Source: CAIKMD01 sp963740675 (GTDB lineage: Bacteria > Pseudomonadota > Alphaproteobacteria > ATCC43930 > CGMCC-115725). From it: 64,000 nucleotides of DNA. Where the stretch lies: assembly GCA_963740675.1 (NCBI GenBank), contig CAVUFS010000001.1, positions 682,001 through 746,000 of the forward strand, written 5' to 3'. A program made the translations under genes and the position numbers. Under the pieces are notes generated by a model. That model worked only from the letters and a program-made list of their open reading frames with translations. It had not been told where the DNA came from and ran no database searches. Below are positions 36,807 to 46,540 of the stretch, one piece after another (position 1 is the stretch's first letter; every line of letters begins with the position of its first letter).

Positions 36807-37574
36807 ATGCCATACGCAACGGTCGACGGAACGCGGATTTACTACGAGTCGGAAGGAAGCGGGCCGGTGCTGGTACTGGTGCATGGCTCGGGCGGCAACC
36901 ACGCGATCTGGTGGCAGCAGGTGCCGTATTTTGCGCAGCGATATCGGACAATCACCGTCGATCTAAGGGGCTTCGGCGGCTCGGATGCCGTTGCCGAAGG
37001 ACCCGACGCGCGCGACTTTCCGCGCGACGTTCTCGGAGTACTCGACGAGTTGAAGATCGAGAAGGCGGCCTTGTTCGGCCAGTCCATCGGCGCGCTTGCC
37101 TGTCTGCGCCTCGCGGTAGCCCACCCGAAGCGTATTGCTGGTGTCGTGCTAGGCCATTCGGCCGGCAACATGGATCATGATGAGTTGCGCGCGGCGACGG
37201 CGAAGGATCGCGCCGCAGCCGAACAGCTGAGCGTGCTCGATCGCCTGATGAGTAAATCCTTCCAGACGCGATGCCCCGAATTGACCTGGCTTTTCCAGAA
37301 AGTTGGGACCTTCAATCGCGCCAATCAGCAATCGATCCGCAACCTCGGGGACAAGGGGCCAACCCCCGATGAGGTCAAGCGTTCGGGCGTGCGTGTCGCC
37401 TTCCTTGCCGGCGAAAACGATCGTGTCATTTCGCTGGCGACCTTGCGCAAGGCGCACGCGCTGCTGCCGGGATCGACTTTACTCGAAGTCCCGGCCGGGC
37501 CTCATTCGATGTATTGGGAGAACCCGGCGGTCTTCAACTGCATCCTCGACCAAGTCTTGCGCACGCTTTTCTGA
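36807..37574 (+). CDS. Alpha/beta hydrolase
   Basis: 255 residues. The oxyanion motif HGSGGNHAIW is near 26-35, the nucleophile elbow GQSIGA near 91-96, the acid in AGENDR and the catalytic His in GPHSMYWENP near the C-terminus. This is the arrangement of C-C bond hydrolases, lactonases and esterases in aromatic degradation (PcaD/MhpC-like). It follows the VOC gene by 23 bases. The substrate is unknown. Confidence 0.92.
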   Translation: MPYATVDGTRIYYESEGSGPVLVLVHGSGGNHAIWWQQVPYFAQRYRTITVDLRGFGGSDAVAEGPDARDFPRDVLGVLDELKIEKAALFGQSIGALACLRLAVAHPKRIAGVVLGHSAGNMDHDELRAATAKDRAAAEQLSVLDRLMSKSFQTRCPELTWLFQKVGTFNRANQQSIRNLGDKGPTPDEVKRSGVRVAFLAGENDRVISLATLRKAHALLPGSTLLEVPAGPHSMYWENPAVFNCILDQVLRTLF

Positions 37575-37615
37575 ACGAAGCGAACGCCCTCCGAGCTACC
37601 CCGAAAGGAACGACC

Positions 37616-38035
37616 ATGTCTCTGTTGCTCAAGACCGCCGAGCGGCTGATCGCTGCATCCGAGGCGAAGGCCAAGGAGTTGGGGTGCAACGTGACGACGG
37701 CCATCGTCGACAATGCCGGATTCATCGTGTTGATGCGCCGCATGGATGGCACGCGGCCGCTGACCACCTATATCGCGCATAGCAAGGCCTATACGGCGGC
37801 GATCATGAAGCGGCCGGCCAAAGATCTGATTCATTGGGCTGAGGGCGAGCCGGTTTATTTCAACTCGGTCGCGCAGATGGGCCATGTGGCGATCGTTGCG
37901 ACGTTCGGCGGTATGCCGGTACGGCCGGCGCAAGACATCATCGGCGGCATCGGGGTGAGCGGCGGCACGCCGGAGCAGGATCAGCAATGCGCCGAGGCGG
38001 CGCTGGTCGCGATCGACGCACCCTGGCAGAAATAG
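37616..38035 (+). CDS. GlcG/HbpS-family (DUF336) protein
   Basis: 139 residues from the ATG at 37616, preceded by GAAAGGAACG. LLKTAERLIAASEAKAKELG, TTAIVDNAGFIVLMRRMDGT, SKAYTAAIMKRPA and GGIGVSGGTPEQDQQCAEAA are the family core. Relatives bind heme or cobalamin or have unknown roles in catabolic operons. It is the intact counterpart of the broken copy at 20839. Last gene of the three-gene plus-strand set. Confidence 0.9.
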   Translation: MSLLLKTAERLIAASEAKAKELGCNVTTAIVDNAGFIVLMRRMDGTRPLTTYIAHSKAYTAAIMKRPAKDLIHWAEGEPVYFNSVAQMGHVAIVATFGGMPVRPAQDIIGGIGVSGGTPEQDQQCAEAALVAIDAPWQK

Positions 38036-38058
38036 CGGCGCGTCTGAAGACGGCGCCG

Positions 38059-39078
38059 TCAGCCAGTCGGGAGACGGCCGATGAAGAATGCGCTGTTGGG
38101 CTCCTGAGTCGGGTTGAGCTTCGCGTCGGTCAGGCCCCGGCGCAGCGTCGCCATCGCCCGATCGGAGATTTTCATCGTCGGCTGGCGCAGCGGTCCGCCA
38201 TTCATTCCCTGCAGCCAGCCCTGGAATTTCCACTGCATGCGGTTGATGAACAAAGTGGACGTCGTAATGGCGCCGACCTGCTGATTGGCCTCGCGCGCCG
38301 GCTGGATCTGCCAGAAGATCTGCATCGCCTCGTCCATGCGGCCTGCTTTCGCGAGGCTGAACATTTTCGGCACGCTCGGTCCGTAATATTCGGTGTTGCT
38401 GGTGCCGGTGTATTGGAATTTGGCGACCGACATCAGCGGGATGATCTCGCGCTCCAGCGGGCAGGTGACGATTACGTCGTCCTTGAACTGGCGATAGACG
38501 TCGAGCAGGCCGGCGAGACTGCGCGCGCCTTCCGCCTTGATCGCGATAATGTTCGGCACGTTGTCGACCAGGCGCCGCAACAGCGTGAAGTCGAGATCGG
38601 CGGGGTGCAGCCGGGAGAAATTCCAGAGCGGAACGGCAAAGAGCATGACGCCGAGATCGGTTCCCTCGCAAAAGGCGCGCGTATATTCGTAAACCTCGTC
38701 ATTGCTCTGCGGGTAGAAATTGGCCGGATAGGACAACAACACGTAATCGGCACCGGCCGCGGCCGATAACTGCGCCGCCTTGATGTTCTGCTCAAGCGTG
38801 TTGAAGCTCGCGTGGTGCACGAGATGCAACCGGCCGCGTGCTTCATCGGCCGCCCATTCCGTGAATTGCCGGTATTCATCGACAGAGATCGCGACTTCCG
38901 AGACAAGGAGTGCCCCCTCGAAGCCCAGTTCGATGACGCGGCGAACGTCGTGACGAATGGCTTTCTCGTTCAGCCGCTCGAGATCGTTGCTGAAGGAGGG
39001 GATGATTACGCAAGCGCAACCCTGCATGTTCTTGCGCGCCCATTCGCGCGCTTCGCGCTTCCGATATTGTGCCATCAT
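38059..39078 (-). CDS. Dihydrodipicolinate synthase/N-acetylneuraminate lyase family aldolase
   Basis: 339 residues (ATGATG start after GGGAGGAC). TIM-barrel class I aldolase: CACVIIPSFSNDLERLNEKA, GFEGALLVSEVAISVDEYRQ, ADYVLLSYPANFYPQS, and NIIAIKAEGARSL with the expected Schiff-base Lys near 178. Members act on pyruvate-derived aldol substrates such as hydratase-aldolases for aromatic side-chain or ring-fission products. It lies 27 bases after the ornithine cyclodeaminase-like gene, so they are probably cotranscribed. Confidence 0.87.
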   Translation of the reverse strand: MMAQYRKREAREWARKNMQGCACVIIPSFSNDLERLNEKAIRHDVRRVIELGFEGALLVSEVAISVDEYRQFTEWAADEARGRLHLVHHASFNTLEQNIKAAQLSAAAGADYVLLSYPANFYPQSNDEVYEYTRAFCEGTDLGVMLFAVPLWNFSRLHPADLDFTLLRRLVDNVPNIIAIKAEGARSLAGLLDVYRQFKDDVIVTCPLEREIIPLMSVAKFQYTGTSNTEYYGPSVPKMFSLAKAGRMDEAMQIFWQIQPAREANQQVGAITTSTLFINRMQWKFQGWLQGMNGGPLRQPTMKISDRAMATLRRGLTDAKLNPTQEPNSAFFIGRLPTG

Positions 39079-39105
39079 GTCCTCCCTTTTCCCGTCGTTA
39101 TTCCG

Positions 39106-40119
39106 TTAGAACCAGCGGCTCTCTCCCGTACCGCGCTTGATCGCAAGCTCGAGCGGTAATTCCTTGGCGAGTCCCATGGTGATCGCGCGGTCGAGAATGA
39201 ATTCGGCAACAGCGATATCTTGAATGCCCGCGCCGACTGATTTGAACATGGTGATCCGCGATGCCGCCAATCGCTCATTCAGCTTGCCCATCACCAACTC
39301 GCTCAGCGACGCGATCTTCTCGTCGAATGCCACGCCGACGCGACGAGCGGCGATGAAATCGCCCGTTTGCTTGCCGACTTCCTCCGGCTCGTCCGCGACG
39401 ATGAGATCGCAGCGGGCGATCGTCTCGGGATCGATCTCGCGCTGTTCTGGAAGGGTCGAGCCTATCGAGATCACGGTCATGCCATCGCGCAGATCGGCGC
39501 CGCGAAAGATCGGGGTCTCGTCGCGCGAGCGCGCGGCGGCGACCAATAGGTCAGAGCCGCCGACAACGGCCGATGGTGAATCGACGGCTTGGCAGCTGAC
39601 GCCGAGGCGTTCCGCGAATTCGGTGGCGAAGGCCGCGCGGTTCGCCGGCGAGGGGCTGAAGACGCGTATTTCGGTCGGGCGGCGCAAGGCCGCGATGGCG
39701 ATGAGATGGGCGCGCGCCTCCATCCCGCTGCCGAGGATGCCGAGCCGAAGAGTGTCGGCATCTCGACTCAAGAGGCTATCCGCGGCTAGGGCGGACGTCG
39801 CAGCGGTCCGGCAGGCTGTGATCGCATTTCCGTCCATAAGCGCGACGATACCGCCGTCTTGCTGGTCGAAGAGCGCGATGAGATAGGCTGTCCGTTTTGC
39901 GCGGGACGAGGCCATGAGCTTGGCGCCCAGCAGCCTGCCCGATGGCAGCGCCGCTGTCAGAGTTCGTAAGCGTGCACCGTCGCCGCGCGTCACGAGACGC
40001 GGCGGCCGCGCCTCTGGTTGAGAAGGCGCCGAATAGACCGCTTTCAAATGCGCGACGACCGCGGGCCAATCCAACGCCTGTACCGCGTCTGCAGCCGATA
40101 CGAAAACCGGTGCCGTCAC
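39106..40119 (-). CDS. Ornithine cyclodeaminase/mu-crystallin family protein
   Basis: 337 residues. NAD-binding GILGSGMEARAHL near 148-160, LMDGNAITACRTAATSALAA, GADLRDGMTVISIGS and FKSVGAGIQDIAVAEF follow the family order. Relatives convert ornithine to proline or reduce cyclic imines and ketimines. It is upstream of the DHDPS-like aldolase and divergent (268 bases) from a TRAP binding-protein gene. The substrate cannot be assigned. Confidence 0.91.
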   Translation of the reverse strand: MTAPVFVSAADAVQALDWPAVVAHLKAVYSAPSQPEARPPRLVTRGDGARLRTLTAALPSGRLLGAKLMASSRAKRTAYLIALFDQQDGGIVALMDGNAITACRTAATSALAADSLLSRDADTLRLGILGSGMEARAHLIAIAALRRPTEIRVFSPSPANRAAFATEFAERLGVSCQAVDSPSAVVGGSDLLVAAARSRDETPIFRGADLRDGMTVISIGSTLPEQREIDPETIARCDLIVADEPEEVGKQTGDFIAARRVGVAFDEKIASLSELVMGKLNERLAASRITMFKSVGAGIQDIAVAEFILDRAITMGLAKELPLELAIKRGTGESRWF

Positions 40120-40387
40120 CTACCGCCCCATGTTATCCGCAGGCCGCGCAGTTGTGTCCACACGGTCATTCGTTGAGTGTCGCGGTGAGTTTAGGCGTGG
40201 TCAGGAAAGCACGCATCATCAAAACGTAACTTCACTGTTGCGTGGCACGATATAAATGTCGCCCATCGGCGAGCGTAAGATCGCCGCGCTGTCGCTCAAC
40301 AGAGAAAAGATCGCGAATTGCTGGCGATTCCTGGCGCGCAGCCTCGGCTTCAAGCCGATGAGTGTCGAGGGGAGGAAGTAAAATCCG

Positions 40388-41401
40388 ATGCAGCGCCTTT
40401 TTGTGTTTCTTGCCGTATTCGTGACGGCTCTCGGCTTTGTCACGACCGCAGGCGCGGATGAGACACGGTTGATCTTTACGACGATCTCGCCGTCTGGCTC
40501 GACGATCAGCGATAAGGTTTGGCATCCCTGGGCCAATCGCGTGAATAACGCCGGCAGGGGCGCCGTTCGCATCGATGTGCGCGATGGCTTCGCCTTGGCG
40601 AGCAGCACGAACTACTACGATCGCTTGCTGGGCAACGTCATGCAGATCAGCTTCGGCTCGCTCAACTATCTGGCGGGCAAATTCCAGCTCAGCCAGGTGA
40701 TGGCACTACCTTTCCTGATAAACTCGGCGGAGCAGGAATCGGATGTGTTCTGGCGGCTGTACAAGAGTGGCTTGCTCGATCCCGAATTCGATCAGATCGT
40801 GCCGTTGTTCTTTTACGCCTTTCCGCAACAGGCGATGAACCTGGTGAAGGCGCCAGCCAAGCCGCTGGAGGATCTTTCCAATATGAAGATCATCGCCAGC
40901 GGCCAGATCGGAACGACGCTGATGTCGAAGCTCGGTGCCGCGCCGCTGTCGATCCCGCTCACCGATACATACGAGGCGTTGCAACGCGGCACGGCCGACG
41001 GGTTGAATTTTCCGATTTCGGCGTTGCCTGATTTCAAGCTCGACGAGGTTACGCATTACCATGTCATAGCCGCGCTTGGTGGCGGGCCTGGCGGCGTATG
41101 GATGGCGAAAGCGGCTTACGAGGGTCTGTCGCCGCAGATCCGGAAGGTTCTCGACGAGAATTCGGGCGAGGCGCAAACTCGCCGGGTGGGCGTGTTCGTC
41201 GATCAACTGACGACCACCGTTCAACACCGGCTCGAATCGGATCCGAACCAGCGCGTCGTAACACTCAGCCCCGATCTCCAGCAGAAATGGAAAGCGCGGG
41301 CCGAGCCGATGATCGATGCCTGGGCGAATATCGATGATGCCCATCGCAAGGTCGTTGACGCCGTGCGCAAATTCACGACCGAATTCGCCGCCACGAAGTG
41401 A
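40388..41401 (+). CDS. TRAP transporter solute-binding protein (DctP-like), orphan
   Basis: 337 residues with a signal peptide (MQRLFVFLAVFVTALGFVTT, cleavage near AGA). DctP fold: LIFTTISPSGST, GRGAVRIDVRDGF, PFLINSAEQESDVFWRLY, PLEDLSNMKIIASG, and EALQRGTADGLNFP. It is a paralogue of the gene at 55439, sharing INNAGRGAVRID-like and FWRLYKSG blocks. TRAP systems also need DctQ/M membrane proteins; none are in the window. It probably delivers an organic acid. Confidence 0.92.
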   Translation: MQRLFVFLAVFVTALGFVTTAGADETRLIFTTISPSGSTISDKVWHPWANRVNNAGRGAVRIDVRDGFALASSTNYYDRLLGNVMQISFGSLNYLAGKFQLSQVMALPFLINSAEQESDVFWRLYKSGLLDPEFDQIVPLFFYAFPQQAMNLVKAPAKPLEDLSNMKIIASGQIGTTLMSKLGAAPLSIPLTDTYEALQRGTADGLNFPISALPDFKLDEVTHYHVIAALGGGPGGVWMAKAAYEGLSPQIRKVLDENSGEAQTRRVGVFVDQLTTTVQHRLESDPNQRVVTLSPDLQQKWKARAEPMIDAWANIDDAHRKVVDAVRKFTTEFAATK

Positions 41402-41439
41402 GTTCGGAACGAGGCCTGCAATACCGAGAGGAGAAAGAC

Positions 41440-42183
41440 ATGGCTGAACCGTCGCGCCGCATTTCGGATCAGGAGGCGGAGTTGCGGCGAAAGCTCGCGA
41501 TATTATGCCGTATCCTCGGCATGCATGATTCGATCGGAGTTTACGGCCATATTTCGCTGCGGGTGCCGAACACCGATATCGTGCTGCTGACGCCCGGCGC
41601 AGGTAACCGCAAAACCCATGTCCGGGTCGACCAGATCTTCGTTTTCGATCTTGCCGGCAAGATCATCAACCATCCGGGTGGAGACCGGCCGATGTCCATT
41701 CCGGCCGAATGGCGCATTCATACGCAAATTCATCGCGACCGCCCGGAAGTGCAATGCGTGGCGCATCTTCACGCCTACAATTCGACTCTCATGGGCATAC
41801 TCGGCCAGGAGATCGAACCGGTATTTGCGCAAGGCTATGTGATACGGGGCGGGATTCCGACATGGGACAATCCCGGTTTGGTGCTCAACGACGACGACGC
41901 GCGTTCGGTCTCGCAGACGATCGGTAGCCGCGTAGCTTGTCAGTTACGGGGGCACGGCTCGGTCGTTATTGGCGAAACGGCGGAGAATTGCTTGCAGAAT
42001 TGTCTGGTGATGGAAGAAAACGCGCGTTTCCAGCTCGATGCCCTGACGCGCGGCGGCGTGAAGGCGTTTCCGCCGGGGATATGGGATCGCATGGCGGAAC
42101 AACGCAAGTCCGGTCTCAGTTCGGCGCCTTTCGTCTGGAATTACTGGCAACAGGTCGTCGAGGAGCAGGGAATTCCGCTCTGA
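41440..42183 (+). CDS. Class II aldolase/adducin family protein
   Basis: 247 residues; the ATG at 41440 follows GAGAGGAGAAAG. LAILCRILGMHDSIGVYGHI, CVAHLHAYNSTLMG (metal His pair near 108-112) and RGHGSVVIGETAENCL (third His). Probably a zinc-dependent aldolase or decarboxylase. It sits between a TRAP binding protein and an SsuA-like binding protein on the same strand, which links it to uptake and first-step breakdown of a shared substrate. Confidence 0.87.
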   Translation: MAEPSRRISDQEAELRRKLAILCRILGMHDSIGVYGHISLRVPNTDIVLLTPGAGNRKTHVRVDQIFVFDLAGKIINHPGGDRPMSIPAEWRIHTQIHRDRPEVQCVAHLHAYNSTLMGILGQEIEPVFAQGYVIRGGIPTWDNPGLVLNDDDARSVSQTIGSRVACQLRGHGSVVIGETAENCLQNCLVMEENARFQLDALTRGGVKAFPPGIWDRMAEQRKSGLSSAPFVWNYWQQVVEEQGIPL

Positions 42184-42340
42184 CGCCGACGGGCAGCGTT
42201 GGCGCTACCATCAGAGGCCGGTCCGCAATCGTAACCTCAGTGTTGCAATAGCCGATACGGTTCGTCGTCGCGCACAGGCATAAAATCGACCCATGAGAGC
42301 GCACGCCGTACCAAGCGCGTGCCAACGAGGGGAGGCCTGG

Positions 42341-43255
42341 ATGCGTAAAATTTTATGCCTGATCGCGACCTGCATATGCCTTGGAGCGACGTCGCCCGCC
42401 TGGGCGGAAGGGATGAAGCTGGCGATCGGCTACATACCGAACGGCGATTTCGTTCCGGTCTTCATCGCGCAAGAAAAGGGATACTTTGCCAAGGCCGGTC
42501 TCGATACGACGCTGACGCCGATTCCGATCCCGTCGAATATCCCTGCGGCGCTGACCTCGCGAAGCATCGATGTCGGGCCTGCGACGGCGGTGAATCTGTT
42601 CCAGACGGCGGAAAACGGTTTGAACCTCGTCGCGATCAGCGGTTACAACCGCAACCTCGAGGGCAAGGAGCCGGCGCAGCTCATCTTCAAGACCGGCCTG
42701 CCGTACAACAGCCCTGCCGATGTCGTCGGCAAGCGCATCGGCACGCCTGGTCTCTTCAGCACCTTCGATCTGTTTCTGCGGAGCTGGCTGCTTAAGCACA
42801 ACATCTCGCACGACAAGGTGAAGCAAGTCGAGATGACCTTTCCGCCGATGGCAGACATGCTGAAGAGCGGTCAGGTCGATGCGGTCATCGCGGTCGATCC
42901 GTTCCGTCACCAGATCGTCAAGAACGGCGTCGGCTTCATCGCTGCCGATTTCATGGCCGATGTGTCGAAGGACTGTGTCGGTCTTGTCTGGCTCGCCAAT
43001 CGGGACTGGGCGGTCGCGCATCCGAAAGAGCGCGCGGCCTTCATCGCCGCGCTGAAGCTAGGGATCGTCGATGCGGTGCAGGATCCCAAGCTGGCCGAAG
43101 AAGTCGAGAAGAAGTATCTCAAATTCGCCGCGCCGATCACCGACGATTTCAATCTCAGTCTCACCACGGCCGATCTGCAATTCTTCGAGGATCTGATGAT
43201 GAAGGCCGAATTCCTCCACAAGAAGCTCAATGTTGCCGATTTGATGATTCAATAA
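42341..43255 (+). CDS. ABC transporter substrate-binding protein (SsuA/THI5-like), orphan
   Basis: 304 residues from the ATG at 42341, which follows GGGGAGG. Signal peptide MRKILCLIATCICLGATSPA. LAIGYIPNGDFVPVFIAQEK, FFAKAG-like GYFAKAGLDTTL, and SPADVVGKRIGTPGLFSTF are typical of nitrate/sulfonate/taurine binding proteins. It belongs to a different subgroup from the three-paralogue set at 31815, 54176 and 62156. It precedes the MetE-like gene by 20 bases. No transporter partners. Confidence 0.9.
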   Translation: MRKILCLIATCICLGATSPAWAEGMKLAIGYIPNGDFVPVFIAQEKGYFAKAGLDTTLTPIPIPSNIPAALTSRSIDVGPATAVNLFQTAENGLNLVAISGYNRNLEGKEPAQLIFKTGLPYNSPADVVGKRIGTPGLFSTFDLFLRSWLLKHNISHDKVKQVEMTFPPMADMLKSGQVDAVIAVDPFRHQIVKNGVGFIAADFMADVSKDCVGLVWLANRDWAVAHPKERAAFIAALKLGIVDAVQDPKLAEEVEKKYLKFAAPITDDFNLSLTTADLQFFEDLMMKAEFLHKKLNVADLMIQ

Positions 43256-43275
43256 CCCAGGCTGGAGTCGCAGCG

Positions 43276-44336
43276 ATGGCCAAGATTGCAGGCAACGTCC
43301 ATCTGGTCGGTAGCGTACCGCTCGATAGCGCGGGTCAGGTTTTCGAGACCTGCGCCCGCGCCCTGGGCCCGCATCTTGGCTCGCTGCCCGATGGCGAGGT
43401 CGGGCATCGCATCCATTGGATCGTATGCCAGGCGGTCTTCGTCTTCAACAACCATCCCGATATCGAGCTGCTTCATCGCCCGGCGCCGCGTGACGGCAAG
43501 GAGCAATGGCTGCCGAAAGACTATAAGGATCAGTGGAAGTTCAAGCTCAAATCGCCGACCGGTTCGGTTCAGTTCGATAATCTGAAATACGCCGATTGGG
43601 CGATCGAGTCATATGCGGCATTCAAAGCGCTGCGCGAGCGTGGGGTCATTCCGCGCGGCACGCGGTTCCAGGTCTGCATGCCGACGCCGCTCGCCGGATT
43701 TCATGTCCTTCTTCGGCCCCGAAGACGGCGTGCGCATTCATAAGACCTATGAAGCGGCCATGCTGCGCGAGGTCGAGAAGATGTGCCGCGCCATCCCGCA
43801 TGACGAGCTCGCGATCCAATGGGATGTCGCGGTCGAGACGACCGCGATCGAGCAGGGGCAGGCGGCCAGGATCGGCGGCGATATGTTCGATCATTGGGTC
43901 GAAGAAGTGAGCGCGATGGGGCCGGCGGTACCGTCCGATGTCGCGCTCGGTTATCACATCTGCTACGGCGACTTCAATCATCGCCATTCGGTCGAGCCGA
44001 AGGATTTCTCGGTTCCGGTGCGGATGCTGAACGAAGCGGCGACGCGCGCGAAACGGCCGCTCGATTTCGTGCACTGTGCCCGTGCCGATCAACCGCAACG
44101 ACGACGCGTATTTCGCGCCGCTGCGCGATCTGCGGGTCGGCGATGCGCGCGTCTTCCTCGGCTTGATCCACTATGACGATGGTGTCGAGGGCACACGCGC
44201 CCGTATCAAGACGGCGAAGAAACATCTCGCCGATTTTGGCATCGCGACCGAATGCGGCTTCGGCCGCCGGCGTCCAGAGACGCTGACCGAGCTATTGCGC
44301 ATTCATCGCGAGGTGGCCGACCAGCCAGCCGGTTGA
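43276..44336 (+). CDS. MetE-like TIM-barrel protein, two frameshifts
   Basis: Homologue of the protein at 32844. The first frame from ATG 43276 (MAKIAGNVHLVGSVPLDSAG...MPTPLAG) continues after one extra base near 43694-43697 as DFMSFFGPEDGV through FVHC. After a second extra base near 44075-44081 it continues as PVPINRNDDAYFAPLRDLRV to the stop at 44336. YHICYGD and ECGFGRR retain the H-x-C and late Cys expected for a MetE-type zinc site. With both bases removed the protein has about 352 residues, like the intact copy. Last gene of a plus-strand uptake/catabolic set. Confidence 0.75.
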
Positions 44337-44341
44337 CGCGG

Positions 44342-45367
44342 TCAGCGTGATGCGGGCGTCACGCTCGGGACGATCAGCTCTTCCGCCGTCACATCGCCGG
44401 AGAGCAGATTCTGCGTTTTGTACCACGCGATCTGACGCGCGATGTCGGCGACATCGAGCTTCGCGTCACGATCGATATAGCCGATGCTGTCCTCGACGGT
44501 CTCGGGCGGCGTGCCAGTGTATTTGGCGATGATCTTGACGATTTCGGGCGCGGTCGGCTGGTCCTGGCGTTTCTCGCCCGGGCCGGTGAAGGCATCGTGA
44601 TAGTCGCGCACGCCTTTTCGATAAGCGACGAGAAAATGCGCGATCGCGTCGGGTTCGCTGCGCAATTTCTTGGCGCTGGTGATCACAGCGCCCAGTTGAT
44701 AGGGCGTCGTGTCGCCGATCCAGGCGAGCAATTTGACGTCGCCGCTGTTGAGCGCCGGCATCAGATAGCGTCCCGGCACGACAGCAGCGTCGGCCCGCCC
44801 GCCGGCGACGGCCGTCGCGGCATTCGGGTTGGTCTGCACCGGCATCAGCTGCACGGTCTTCAGCTCGAAGCTGTATTTCGCGGCCAGCAATCCGAGGATG
44901 TAATGCGATGCGCCGCCGATCTGCGAAATCGCGACGGAATGACCGCCGAGCGCCGCCGGGCCGGTGAGACCCGCTGCGTAGGCGGCTTTCGATGCGACCG
45001 CAGCTTGCGCGCGGAACGTCGGTGCTTCGCTGCCATAGCCGGCAATGATACGCAAAGCACCTTGCGAGGCGAGTTTGTAAAAGCCGGCGGTCAGACCGTT
45101 CACCGCGACATCGATATCGCCTGAGACCACCGCGACCGCGACGGGCAGCGCCGCGTCGAAGGCAACGATTTCGCAATCGATACCCTCTTGCGTGAAATAG
45201 CCCTTTTCCTTCGCGATATAGATCGGCGCCGTCAGGGTCCCTTCACGCAAGAGCCCGACTTTGATCGTTGCCGCGGCGGCCATCCCGGCACTGGCGACCA
45301 GCAGGGCAACGATCATGGCGATACGCAAGGGCGTTAGACCGCGCACCGATCTGCTTCGCTGGCTCAT
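44342..45367 (-). CDS. ABC transporter substrate-binding protein, orphan
   Basis: 341 residues from the ATG at 45367. Arg-rich N-terminus then a hydrophobic helix (LRIAMIVALLVASAGMAAAA) as signal peptide. Type II binding-protein fold: VGLLREGTLTAPIYIAKEKG, AVAVVSGDIDVAVNGL, ASHYILGLLA, AVAGGRADAAVVPGRY. SsuA/TauA-like; the ligand is unknown. The gene lies 5 bases from the convergent MetE-like gene and 70 bases downstream of a CMD-family gene on its own strand. Confidence 0.88.
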   Translation of the reverse strand: MSQRSRSVRGLTPLRIAMIVALLVASAGMAAAATIKVGLLREGTLTAPIYIAKEKGYFTQEGIDCEIVAFDAALPVAVAVVSGDIDVAVNGLTAGFYKLASQGALRIIAGYGSEAPTFRAQAAVASKAAYAAGLTGPAALGGHSVAISQIGGASHYILGLLAAKYSFELKTVQLMPVQTNPNAATAVAGGRADAAVVPGRYLMPALNSGDVKLLAWIGDTTPYQLGAVITSAKKLRSEPDAIAHFLVAYRKGVRDYHDAFTGPGEKRQDQPTAPEIVKIIAKYTGTPPETVEDSIGYIDRDAKLDVADIARQIAWYKTQNLLSGDVTAEELIVPSVTPASR

Positions 45368-45437
45368 GCGACCGGTATAGCGCAATGATTGGTGCAGATG
45401 CGGCAATACTGTGGTCACAAGGCCGCGCCGTTTAGCG

Positions 45438-45968
45438 TCACCCCTCGCTGCTCAGCGGCTGGAGATCGACATCGAAGGTTTCGACGATCCGGCTTGTCAT
45501 CATGTACTGCCCGATCGTCAGCATGATGTGCATCAACTGCTCGGGACTGAAATGTTTCGCCGCCGCGGCAAAGGTCGCTTCCGAGGCGCGGACGTTGAGG
45601 ACGATCTCGTCGGCGAGGCGGAGCGCGGCCCGCTCGGCCTCGCTGAAGACCGGCGATTCCGGCCGAACGCGCAGCGCAAGGATGACGTCCTCGGATACTT
45701 TCTGTTTGCGCAGAAACGCCTCGTGTTGGCGGATGACGTAACCGGCGCGCGACAGATTGGCGACGCGCACGATGACATACTCGTAGAGGAGCAGATCGAT
45801 CGCGAGGTTCTGGCGCAACACCGCGCCGAAGCCGAGATAGCCGGTTGTCGCCTTGCCGGCATTGGCGATCATTTTGAAGACATTGCCCTGGGGGCTGCGG
45901 CGAGCGCCGAGATATTTGCGCAACTCTTCGGGCAGCGCTTCTAGATCGGCGTACGGAATTCTCGGCAT
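45438..45968 (-). CDS. Carboxymuconolactone decarboxylase family protein
   Basis: 176 residues; ATG preceded by AGGGAGGC. PYADLEALPEELRKYLGARR opening, an ANLSRAGYVIRQHEAFLRKQ helix in place of the AhpD active-site helix, and MHIMLTIGQYMMTSRIVETF close the CMD fold. The CxxC of AhpD is absent. Paralogue by plan of the protein at 30896. It is upstream of a binding-protein gene and downstream of a truncated amidohydrolase on the same strand. Confidence 0.86.
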   Translation of the reverse strand: MPRIPYADLEALPEELRKYLGARRSPQGNVFKMIANAGKATTGYLGFGAVLRQNLAIDLLLYEYVIVRVANLSRAGYVIRQHEAFLRKQKVSEDVILALRVRPESPVFSEAERAALRLADEIVLNVRASEATFAAAAKHFSPEQLMHIMLTIGQYMMTSRIVETFDVDLQPLSSEG

Positions 45969-46028
45969 GCGGTGCCTCCCTGATGTTTGATTGCGTCTTA
46001 GTCGGTCAGTGTTTCCGGCGCAAACATC

Positions 46029-46049
46029 GCGCGGCGGTGGACGCCGCGC
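46029..46049 (-). terminator. GC hairpin after the truncated amidohydrolase
   Basis: GCGCGGCG and CGCCGCGC pair over a five-base loop just past the stop codon at 46052. On the minus strand it is followed only by GATGTTTG, so terminator strength is doubtful. Confidence 0.35.
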
Positions 46050-46051
46050 CG

Positions 46052-46540
46052 TCAGCGGATTTTTTGGCCCAATCCAAGCCGTTCCGGGACGTTGCGATAG
46101 AGAATTTGGTCTACGATCGCCGGATCCAATCCGGCTTCGCGAATATGTGCGAAAGTTTGGCTGTAGCTTTCCCAGCTGAGCAGGATCGGATAATCGCTGC
46201 CGGGCACGAGCTGGCCGGCGCCGAAAGCATCAACGGCCGCGATCAGCGCCGCTTTCGAGCCCCAGCCGACCGTGTCGTAGAAGAAGCGCCGCGCCGTAGC
46301 GCTCGGCAGCTCGGCGAGACCGTCTTGCGGCATTTGCCCTTCGAGCCGGTTCAAGAGCATCGGCAGCAGCCCGCCGAAATGCGGCACGATGAAACGGAGA
46401 TTCGGGTAGCGCTGCGGGATCTGGCGCTTGATCAGATGCATTGCGGCGACGGCATCCTCCATCGAAGCGCCGGCGCACACGGTGAGGTCCCAATCAGTGA
46501 TCAGCGGTGACTGCATCCCGTTCTGACACGGGTGGGGCAC
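46052..46540 (-). pseudogene. Amidohydrolase (Amidohydro_2/ACMSD-like), 5' truncated
   Basis: About 160 C-terminal residues of an amino-carboxymuconate-semialdehyde decarboxylase-like amidohydrolase: SPLITDWDLTVCAGASMEDA, RYPNLRFIVPHFGGLLPMLL (metal His), FYDTVGW and VPGSDYPILLSWESY (catalytic Asp). Family members have about 320 residues, so the N-terminal half with the HxH motif is missing. Coding similarity stops near 46540 where a DNA island begins; an in-frame stop lies just upstream near 46570. It has presumably lost function. Confidence 0.75.

Noticed and set aside
37502..38671. 389-residue open frame on the minus strand
   Set aside because: It lies across the GlcG-like gene and inside the DHDPS-like aldolase in another frame, and its translation is Arg/His/Ala-rich without family blocks.
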